Source of the DNA: Burhinus oedicnemus
Lineage: Eukaryota > Chordata > Aves > Charadriiformes > Burhinidae
Direction of reading: 5' to 3'
DNA length: 64,000 nucleotides
Assembly (NCBI GenBank): GCA_008921705.1
Contig: VFFE01006619.1
Span: 129,448-193,447, forward strand
Shown here: piece by piece, positions 54,532 to 64,000 of the stretch
Position numbering within the stretch: position 1 is the stretch's first letter
Layout of the letters: every line of letters starts with the position of its first letter
The notes under the pieces: generated by a model
Databases searched by the model: none
What the model was told of the DNA's origin: nothing
What the model saw: the letters and a program-made list of their open reading frames with translations, nothing else
Program-made: the position numbers and the translations under genes

Positions 54532-56947
54532 GGGCAGGGGGAAGACTACATTAGAAAGTCTGGCAGTCTCCAAATCATTTCAATAGTGTGCAGACCCTCT
54601 CATTCCATGGGAATAATCACTGAAGTGGGGCTAGCAGAGCCGGGTGTCCTCACATACACTGAGTCAGTACCTCACAGATCAGGCTTCTTTTACATGTTTA
54701 TTAATGGCCTAGTTTACTAGTTTTTTTATATAGATTCTGTACTGCGGAGAAAGCAGAGAAGAACAAGTATTCCAGGAAACATCCCTTCTTGCAGTCCAAA
54801 CAAAACATATTCTCACATGTCTCTTGATCCTAAAAACCCAGAGTATTTCAAATGATCAGGGGTTCACCTGTTATTTCTTATCGGGTATACGGCTCAGGAA
54901 TGAACTGTGACTCCACTGAAATCTCTCAGATTTACAGGGACACAGTATCTGAATAAAGAGTCACCAGGGGGCTCAGAAACCCCACCATGCTATCTAAGTG
55001 TGCGACTATAATGAAGAATACAGATTAGCTCGGATTAGGACTGCTAGTTCCCACATCCCATAGAGTCAGTACAAAGAACAGCTGTAGTGCTAAAGGTAAC
55101 CGGCAGGGGCTAGCTCCAGCATGGCCCAGTTCCTCTGCATTGTGCTCGGAACCAGCTGAGAATCGCTCTGGTTTGTGCTCTTTCTTGTTCTTAGACATAT
55201 GGCACCTGGGCACTGTGGTCAACAGTTTGAAAATGCTTCACGGTCTTTGTCCTTTGGACAAAATTCTGTCTTGCAGGGATATTTTAAAACACTGAATTAA
55301 GGTGTATCATTTTCATAGCAGATTGTGCTCATTTATGCAAAGAGCCCGTTCTCAATTTGTGAGTAATCTGAGAAAAAAAAAAATAAATCAGAGGCTGTGA
55401 ACAACCTGACTGTAAGCAGGACCTTTTCCAAACAATATCTAACAGCCAACATGGAGTTACTGCTTGCATGGAGCATCCCAGAGCAGGTGAGAGCTTCTGA
55501 TTTGGCCTTTCAGATATCTGCAACTTTTTTCCTAAAAATTCTGGAGGATCACCAACAATATCTTCTAACAAGTGCACCCCCCTGCCCAGTCTTATTTCCT
55601 CTGATTCAGGTTTGTATTCACTGCAGATCTTTAAGATTTAACACATTTACAATCTGTCTTCCATTAGTTTTGAAAAATCTTCATCTCTTAAGCTCCTCTG
55701 CTTTTTTCTTATAGCTTATTCTTCTTGACTATCTATTTAGCATGCACTGTAGGGTGCCAGTTCAATTTTACTGGCCTATTTAAAGGCAAACAAGGAAAAG
55801 CTAAAAGGCCAATTATCTTGGTCCTCGAAGGTCATTTGCATTTTTAACTCACAATTTTATTACAATTTTGTAGCATTAGGTCTTCTGTTTAGTTTGTGAC
55901 CTAATCTCCTATGTGATCAGATGAACCTACTGAACATCCATCAACTCCTAGCCATATTGTTACTTGTTTTCCAAAAATCAAACATGTAATTACATTCATT
56001 TTAATTACATTCTTATTCTAGCATCCTTAGCCATAAGCAAAATTTTAAAAAGGCTAACTAAACCTTAGCCTTAAGCTCTTTTTACAAACTGCTATCAATA
56101 TTGACAATCAGAACTAACCTGTTTGAGTAAGAATTTTGATATTGTTCCTTAATTAATTACAGTTGATTTATGTTTTTTGATTTACGTTTTTCCCTATGTG
56201 AAAAATGCAGATGGTCAAACACATACTTTGACTGTTAAAGAAGTGATTTGGACAAATCCTGATGCAACCTCATCCTTCAAAAACAAAAAAATCAGGGGTT
56301 TTTTTTGCTGAGCTATGCCTTTATGAAATGGCTCTTAATTATATTTATTAATACTGTGGATGTGCATCCATTTCTAAGGACAGCACATAACCAAGCTGCT
56401 TTATAACCTGATCTGAAAAAGCTGCAAGCTCCACACACAAGGGAGAGAGGTCCTGAGCAGCTGTTATCCAACAGGGGATTGTAATAAGCCATTATTTTGG
56501 CATTAGGTGCAAGGTGAGAGTATTTATTAACAGAGACTTAACTCTGGGCTTGTTCTCAGAGTAAGTTAGCTGCCACATGCCATCTTTCCAGGAGAGGAGG
56601 GGACTGGCATGACAGAAGCCTGTGAATTCTCAATCATGTCAAGAGATGATAAGGAACTTTCAGGTCACGAGGCATAGAAGTGTTTCCTGCCAGGGAAGGA
56701 AAATGCACAGAGTCAGAGTGATCCCAGTGGTAAACAGAATTTGCTCACCAAAAAAAAAAAAAAAGGCAACCAAAAATTCCAACCTAAATAAATAAAAATC
56801 TTTGTTTCTATACTGAACAGCAGCTGTGCCATCCTAACAGTCAGTGTAACTCAATGAACCCCAGCCTTCTGTTTTACTAGCAGTTCCATCCTCCCTCCAG
56901 TCACATCAGCCCCACCACAGAAACTTGCTATGACTAACCAGATGCGA

Positions 56948-56978
56948 TTTTTTTTTTATTTTATTTTATTTTTTTTTA
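56948..56978. repeat. T-rich (TTTTA)n tract
   Basis: T homopolymer interrupted by A at roughly five-base intervals (TTTTATTTTATTTTA). It is simple sequence. Confidence 0.85.
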
Positions 56979-58821
56979 CTCAGATCCAAGGAAGGCTCCA
57001 GGCTGGAATCTGAAAAGATGCCCCATTTCACACAAGCTATTAGATGTTTTGTGTCTTTTTAAAACTTATTTTTTGCTTTCTAATGGTATTTAGTTCTTCT
57101 ACCTTTTAGTGACTGTGAGTACTCCTGACACAGCAAGGTTGTATAGGGTCTGACATTTCTACTGTCTAACGCCTGGAAGCTAAAGTCAAAACTTCTCCGA
57201 CACCTTTTTTTTTTTCTTCCCCCCTTTTTTATTTTTATTTCCAGTTCTTACTATAAACAACTGAAACGTTACTAGGAACATTTACAACTAGCTTTGGATT
57301 TTGCTTGTTTAAAGACAAGATGTACAAAGCCAACAAAAGAAATATGTTAATGGATGGATCTTAATACACCGTTTCCACTAGACGATATCATTAACGACTG
57401 ACTTGTAAATGTTGGCAGGATCCTCCCAAGCATGGCATACAGTGCACTTCTGCCCAGGGCTGTAACAGCCCGGTATTTCTGGAGTCAGGGGTTGGAGGTT
57501 ACAATACCTCAGACACTATTACTTCTTCATTACTGTTTGTATGGACAAATAATTTCCCCTTTGTTCATATCAATTTCTTATAAAATAGGTCTGACAAAAT
57601 CAACCTATGTCAAAGGGGCACTGTAAGGCCTGCTTTATTGATAATTATACAGCTCTTTGGGATGAAAGGCGCTGTAGGAGCACAATCACAACTGACATTA
57701 TTGCATGTTGCTCATACCAGTTCCTTGGTTTTGTGTTCTGTGTTTCCCTCAGCTGTGAAATAATTTTATTCCCTCCACTTTCCTCTGCCAATTGTCTTGG
57801 ATTCCAGACAATTCTCACTGCCAGCCTCTGCCAACAGACTAATGGGACTACTTTATAATGGAATAATACACAACATATCTCAGAGCTGTTGCTATTTTCT
57901 ATCTAAGGCTCCATCCTATTACTTCCTTGCTGTAATAATATAAGGGTTATCATTAATGTCACTTCATACAGTAAGCGCACAGGCTCTCAGAGAGACCAAC
58001 AATGCCTCTACTGCTTGCTTTCCCTTCCGTTTTAATACACTGAATGAAAAGGCACACTCTCTCTACCTTCAGCCCTGAGGAGATCAGCACAGCAGTGCCC
58101 CCAAACACAGAAAGAGCTACTTTTGGGGGGTTCCAGGCAACCAGACTTGAGAGCTTCCTTTAAAGACAAACTCATCATATCAAAAATTAAAAATGAAGTG
58201 AACTGCATTTACCTATGGCAAATGAAACTAGCTTTTACATTTAAATTGTTAAGACACTGAATTCTGTCAAAAGAAAATATTCCACTGAGTTGTTTAAAAT
58301 TCAGCTGAGAAAAGCAGCATTTCTGAAAACACCAATTTCTGAAATAGTTAATAGTGAATATTTTTGGAGGTGGGAGGGAACCTAGGAAGTTACAACTTGG
58401 AATTGAATACAAATCCTCCAGAGATACTTGCTATAAACTCACATCTCATCCTACCTAAGAAAGGATGTGCCCTCACTGTGGTGGGCTGACCCTGGCTGGA
58501 CACCAGGTGCCCACCAAAGCTGCTCTATCACTCCTCTCCTCAACTGGACAGGGGGAGAGAAAATGTAATGAAAGGCTTGTGGGTCAAGATAAGGACAAGG
58601 GGCAATTCTGCAATTACAGTCACAGGCAAAACAGACTCGACTCAGGGAAATTAATTTAATCTATTGCCAATCAAATCAGAGTAGGATAATAAGAAATAAA
58701 ACCAAATCTTAAAACACCTTCCCCCCACCCCTCCCTTCTTCCTGAGCTTGACTTTACTCCCAATTTCTCTACTTTCTCCCCTCGGTGGCACAGGGGGATG
58801 GGGAATGGGGCTTGTGGTCAG

Positions 58822-58826
58822 TTCAT
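58822..58826. repeat. CR1 target-site duplication, left copy
   Basis: TTCAT here is matched by TTCAT at 59414-59418. Joining the LTR across these two copies restores the continuous LTR text GTCAGTTCAT|GGACCAC. The CR1 end itself starts CATAG, so part of the match may be microhomology. Confidence 0.65.
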
Positions 58827-59413
58827 AGAATCATAGAATCTGGGTTGGAAGAGACTTTTAAGGTCATCGAGTCTAACCATCAGCCTAACACTGCCAAAAA
58901 CCATCACTAAACCATGTCCCTAAGCACCACATCTACCTGTCTCTCAAATACCTTCAGGAATGAGGATTACACCATTTCCCTGGACAGCCTGTTCCAATGT
59001 TTGATAACCCTTTCGGTGGAGAAATTTTTCCTAATATCCAAACTAAACCTCCTCTGGTGCAACTTGAGGCCATTTCCTCTCATCCTATCACTTGTTAGTT
59101 GGGAGAAGAGACTGATCCCCACCTCTCTACAACCTCCTTTCAGGTAATTGTAGACAGCGATAAGGTCTCCCCTCAGCCTCCTTTTCTCCAGGCTAAACAA
59201 CCCCAGTTCCCTCAGCTGCTCCTCAGAAGACTTGTGCTCCAGACCCCTCACCAGCTTCATTGCCCTTCTCTGGACATGCTCCACAATCTCAATGTCTTTT
59301 TTGTAGTGAGGGGCTCAAAACTGAACACAGTATTTGAGGTGGAGCCTCACCAGTGCTGAGTACAGGGGAATGTCACCTCCCTATTCCTGATACAGGCCAG
59401 GGTGCTGTTGGCC
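58824..59413 (-). mobile_element. CR1 LINE 3' fragment inserted in the LTR
   Basis: This minus-strand CR1 of about 590 bp comprises the C-terminal part of ORF2 and the 3' UTR. The minus-strand frame 58967-59284 reads [35 protein letters not shown] and [16 protein letters not shown], all CR1 ORF2 motifs, and is still open for 105 codons. The 3' end shows the terminal repeats (TCATAGAATCATAGAATC on the plus strand). It is 5'-truncated inside ORF2. It must be younger than the LTR it interrupts. Confidence 0.95.
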
Positions 59414-59480
59414 TTCATGGACCACATGTTGTCTCTGCCACTCCTTCCTCCTCGGGGGGAGGACTCGCCACACTCTTCCC

Positions 59481-59780
59481 CTGCTCCAGCGTGGGGTCCC
59501 TCCCATGTGAGACAGTCCTTCATGAACTTCTCGAACATGGGTCCTTCCCACAGGCTGCAGTTCTTCACAAACTGCTCCAGCATGGGTCCCCTACGGGGTC
59601 ACAAGTCCTGCCCGCAAACCTGCTTCAGCATGGGCTCTTTTCTCCACAGGGCCACAGGTCCTGCCAGGAGCCTGCTCAAGCATGGGCTCTCCACAGAGTC
59701 ACAGCCTCCTCTGGGCACATCAACCTGCTCCGGCGTGGAGACCTCCATGGGCTGCAGGTGGCTATCTGCTCCACCATGGA
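59481..59780. repeat. Imperfect tandem repeats inside the LTR
   Basis: A motif close to CTGCTCCAGCATGGG recurs at 59481, 59527, 59572, 59620, 59672, 59725 and 59766, at intervals of 41-53 bp. Most units also carry a CCACAGG/CTGCAG segment. Unit lengths are irregular and copies are diverged, so this is an old array internal to the LTR family rather than a fresh minisatellite. Confidence 0.8.
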
Positions 59781-59977
59781 CCTTGATGGGCTGCAGGGGG
59801 ACAGCCTGCCTCACCATGGTCCTCACCACAGGCTGCAGAGAAATCTCTGCTCTGGCGCCTGGGGCACCTCCTTCCCCTCCTTCTTCACTGACCTTGGTGT
59901 CTGCAGCGTTGTTCCTCACACATTCTTACTCCTCTTTCTGGCTGCAATTGCTGTTGCACAGCAACTTTTCCCCCTCC

Positions 59978-59984
59978 TTAAATA
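59978..59984 (-). promoter_or_regulatory. Possible LTR TATA box
   Basis: Minus-strand TATTTAA lies about 185 bp inside the sense 5' end of the LTR, between a GC-richer upstream part and the repeat-bearing body. It is a weak TATA variant. Confidence 0.45.
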
Positions 59985-61599
59985 TGTTATTCCAGAGGCA
60001 CTACCACTGTCGCTGCTGGGCTCCGCTTCGTTCCATGGCGGGTTCGTCTTGGAGCTGGCTGGCTTTGGCTCTATTGGAGACAGGGGAAGCTTCTAGCAGC
60101 TACTCACAGAAGCCACCTCTGTAGCCCCCCCCGCTACCAAAACCTTGCCATGCAAACACAATACACCTTACAAACATGAAATACCACTCCAAAACAAAAA
60201 AAACCTCAAACCACAACCCAAAACCTCACAGCAGAGTGCAAAAACAAATTATGATTTACTCTTGTTACTTCATTTATGGCAACAGTTTTCGTAGTGATAT
60301 AACTGCACTGTGTTTTATCTGGTTCTTTTTATAAAGAACTACTCAGCTTGCTTCATTCCACCTAGTGCCTTCTTCAAACATACACACTTCCTTCAGTTTG
60401 CATTTCTTTTTTGAAGAGCCAATAAGATAAAAACAGTACGTTCAGACACTAGGAGAGGGGTATTATTAAGTTACAGGTGAAAGGCATAAGGATTAATCCA
60501 CTCACATTTTACAAATCATTTACCAGAAAGCAATCCAAAACAAATGTCCAGATCCAAGCACCCCCAAACACTCTCTGGTCAAGATCCCATTCAAGATTAC
60601 TTTTGTCACCCTGTCACAACTCCATTACCCATTACTAAGCAAGTGTTTATTTCTTATCTGCTTTTCAGAATGACTTTGGAACCCTGATCACAATTACAGC
60701 TCCTGGGTGCTGGGTGCTGTACAAATATATTACCACAACCTTGGTTTCCTTCAGTATGCCCAATTATTTATGACATACATGATTCGACTCATTAAGCTTT
60801 ACACATTTTGGCCTTTATATATACTACTACAGTAAAATAAAACCCAACAATGTACATGAATTTGCTGCATGCTGGATCTTCTCTTCACACTGAAACATTT
60901 GTGTGAATTTTATGAGCGTATGAAAAATGCCAGCTTGCAACAATAAAAATAGACCACTTAGGCTATAACAGTGCTAGTAGGAACACCAGCAGCACAAAGT
61001 CTCACGCACACCATGATGCCAATAGGTGCCTGTCAAGACCTGCGGTATCTGCTCATGAGAAAAAAGTACGTATCTGGAGTCAGATCCGTTTGGACAGAAA
61101 GGCTGACGAAAGGTACAGTTTCAGAAAGCACTCAGAGAAAGGTAGCTGAAGTTCATTCAGGTCTGATGTACTTTGTCCATTAGTGCAATAATGGTAAAGG
61201 TAAACCAGATAAAGGGAAACCAGGACCAAAAGCTCTCTGCCCCTAAACTGCCAATTTGATATATACGCAAATAAAAGCTTTGATATTTTAAAAAAGTAGC
61301 TAACATAATTAAAATGTCAATAACAAGGACATCCTTGAGCACCAAACTGTAATACAGACAGAAAGCCAGGCTGAACATGACCTTGACTGTCCTAAGAAAG
61401 CTCTGCTTAGCTTTCTGAAAGGTGTTCTTTATCTGGTCAGAGAACATACTGCAGGTGGCCTGAGTGGCTTGGAACAGGGCATGCTACTTGTCCCGCTATT
61501 ACCTACTCGCTTACTGTTCAGTTCCAAAGGTGCTTCCAAAGCTAAGATTATGCAGAGTCTGAGCTACCTCTGTTTTCAGGTTACTGGCCACAAAGCTAA

Positions 61600-61735
61600 G
61601 AAAAAAATAAAATAAAAAAATCAAAATTTTTAGAACCTTGATGAAACTCAAACACAAAATGAGTATCTTGTCCTGCAAATTTACCAAATTATAATGTTTG
61701 CTTCACTTTTCATTAAAAAAAATAAAAAAAAAATT
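61600..61735. repeat. A-rich low-complexity region
   Basis: Two A-rich stretches (AAAAAAATAAAATAAAAAAA and a similar one near 61713-61733) occur within 135 bp. They are simple sequence. Confidence 0.75.
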
Positions 61736-64000
61736 AAAATCTCTGTATTTACAACGTATTTCTGATGGTGGAAGAAACCCAGGAGTCAATCCACCCAGTT
61801 CCCAGGAAAAGTGTCGGCCTCTTATCTGTAGGTCCAAATTATAAAAAGATTTTAACTGGGATCACTATTACACACTGATTTTTTTTTAAAACACCATGGA
61901 TTTGGAGTTCCAGGAGAACATTCCTTTTGAAAGGCTATGAATCGGATTATCATGCTTTAATTCAAAGTGTAATCTATTGGAGTTTGAGGGAAGCAAAATA
62001 GGGGTTTTAAAGCTTAAAATGGATTAAAGGTGAGAGGAGATATATACGTGCCACACAAATCAACTGGTTTTTTTTGGAGAATGATTAAAAAAATATGTTA
62101 GGTATTTGAGGACTATACTTAAGTATGTGCTGATCAGAATACTACATTATCTTGCTCGTGTCTTTACAAGATGGACTTCAAGCTCTCAGATCAGGTACCA
62201 CAAATTATAACCAACTTTTCTATTTTTAAACCCATCCTGGAAATCCACAGTCTTCTACTGTTAACAGACTACTTTCCATCCTGATCCCACTGCCCCTAAA
62301 AGCTGCTCACAAGGGAGAATTCCATTTAGTTTTAAAGGGAAGACATCAAATACACACCACACAGTTTAAAACAAAGAGCTCTTAAAAAGACAACTTTGTA
62401 AAACTGTTGCAGAACTCGGATTCAAATGCTGTGGATTTGTGTTTTTTGTGAGCTCTTCCACTTACTGCCTATGATGCTCCTGACACCAAAGGAAATACTT
62501 GCAGGAAGAGCAGCAAGAGGCTTCTCTTTATAGCCAGTTAAACTCACTGCTGGAGAGAAACGGAAAGGTGTCGGTATCTGCCTTCCGTGCTTCGATGAAG
62601 AGATGTTTCTGCTCAGTTTCTCCAGGGTAATCAATGCCTTTCCAACAACAGCAGTATGTGCAATGCCAACGCTCTGCTCCTGATGGGCAGCTTCACGGTC
62701 CTGGATGCTGAAGACTTCAGGCACTGGCCTCAAGTTTAGGGATTGTTAGAGACTTAAGGTGCGGATGTGAAGCAGTTCACTGAGCTTTTGCCCTGAAGCG
62801 TTAGTTTATCTGCTAATGCCTGTGTGAGGGAGCCAGAGGACCTGGCAAAGTTTTCCCCTGGAGAGTCTTAAGTATATTCATAGCAAACAACGATCATTTG
62901 TGTTCTTCACATCCGAGACTCCAACTCCTGTTTCGTGACTAATCTCTGCAGAAACATGGACAGTGCGCATGCAACACAAATATGTAACACGCACTCGAGT
63001 TAAATAACTTGTTTCCATCTGTTGCACCATTTGAAATGTTTTTCACTTTAATCTAGTATGTTATGCCAGCATGCTGCGATCACTGTGGATTGTAACTGTA
63101 TCTCTTATTTTCTGAAGCAATTTTTCTAAAAACGGTCAGAGGAAAAATATGAAAAACCCTTTTCTTTCAAAAGTTATTCAGTTATAAAAAACAAGGAAAT
63201 TTAGAAGCCATTTACTTACAGGCAGCCAATATACTCTACTAATATGCATATTCTAATAAACACATAGTAACATTTAATAGTGCAACATAAAATCATAAAT
63301 GTTTCTGTAATCTTGTTCAAAGAAATAACGATCTCCAAAAGACTTTAAGCACTCTGCCTTGGAACAAATTGACATGCTCAAAAAGGCGTTTTTAAAGTGA
63401 ATTTGACAAGATGTGGTAAACCTGGGAGTACCCACATAGCTATTGTTACATCTTCAGAGACAATCTATGTCACGTATTTCATCAATACTTTAAACAACAG
63501 GCTAAGCGAAAAGCAAGCATTCTGTGATATGAAGAAAAAAATAAATAAGTCACTCCCATAAGAGAACGGCAGTGTTTCACAGTTGAGGATGTTAGGTAGA
63601 ACATAGGGTTGAACCAAAGCACAGCAGGTAAAGGCAACGCCGCACCTCAGAGCTGAGAATCCGCAGCAGCTACCTCCAGCACTCCCATACACTGAAGGGA
63701 TTTCTTATTTCATTGGAACATCCCCGTATGTAGGAAGTAAAAAGGTGGAGGCATATTATTAAATGTATGCTTGTTCAGCAGATCCTTCCCTAAGTGGTTT
63801 CAGAAGTTGACTTCATTCTGGGCCACTGTGGTGAAAGGCAATAAATCAAAACAAGGCTCTGGCAGTGTGATGAAAGATGAGCTGAGTCTGCTGAGGTGGT
63901 GCCATTTATAGGCCTGTGGGGATATATTACAGAGGATGAGATAGAATAAACAAAATGGCAAACACACCTGGAATCGTTGAAAATTCACCATGAGGTAAAC

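Larger units (their letters stand above)
58477..60165 (-). mobile_element. Long ERVK-like solo LTR, split by a CR1 insertion
   Basis: The element runs from TGTGGTGGGCTGACCC at 58477 to CAATACA at 60165, and is about 1.1 kb after removing the 590-bp CR1 inside it. It is flanked by near-identical hexamers (CCTCAC 58471-58476, CCTTAC 60166-60171), consistent with the 6-bp target duplication usual for ERVK-type integrations. I recognise the sequence as a widespread bird LTR-like repeat, and the ERVK assignment is inference. On the minus strand it has a TATTTAA box (59978-59984) and an ATTAAA signal (58655-58660), so its sense direction is that of GRIA3. The middle contains imperfect tandem repeats (59481-59780). 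No gag, pol or env sequence is present. Confidence 0.82.

Overview
The window is vertebrate, almost certainly avian, intronic DNA. Two sequences identify it. Two short minus-strand exons (52657-52418 and 17307-17120) have consensus splice sites and encode consecutive parts of the amino-terminal domain of an AMPA-type glutamate receptor, GluA3 (GRIA3). They are separated by an intron of about 35.1 kb. All the recognisable interspersed repeats are CR1 LINE copies and endogenous-retrovirus LTRs of kinds I associate with birds, and the two LTRs resemble families I know from neoavian birds rather than chicken. The organism assignment is inference from repeat content and receptor sequence.

Layout, read in the direction of the gene (right to left). 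Positions 64000-52658 are part of the intron upstream of exon 3. This stretch holds a long ERVK-like LTR (58477-60165) that was later split by a CR1 insertion (58824-59413). Exon 3 (240 nt) is at 52657-52418. Positions 52417-17308 are the intron between exons 3 and 4. It carries a solo LTR (50942-51493), a 2.3-kb defective CR1 with endonuclease and reverse-transcriptase remnants (39830-42101), a perfect 64-bp inverted repeat (22682-22745 / 24005-24068) abutting a 60-bp scrap of CR1 reverse transcriptase, and low-complexity tracts. Exon 4 (188 nt) is at 17307-17120. Positions 17119-1 belong to the next intron, with a CR1 3' fragment (7364-7520) and a CR1-inside-CR1 nest (about 2069-3500). I did not find exon 5 in this window.

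There are no operons, RNA genes, CRISPR arrays or bacterial features. The only supported protein-coding sequence is the two GRIA3 exons; other open frames are intronic chance frames or decayed transposon code. The most unusual structure is the exact 64-bp inverted repeat. Its perfect identity and the CR1 scrap joined to one arm point to a recent local inversion or template-switching repair event, or to an assembly artefact. I found no convincing evidence of a new multi-gene system.
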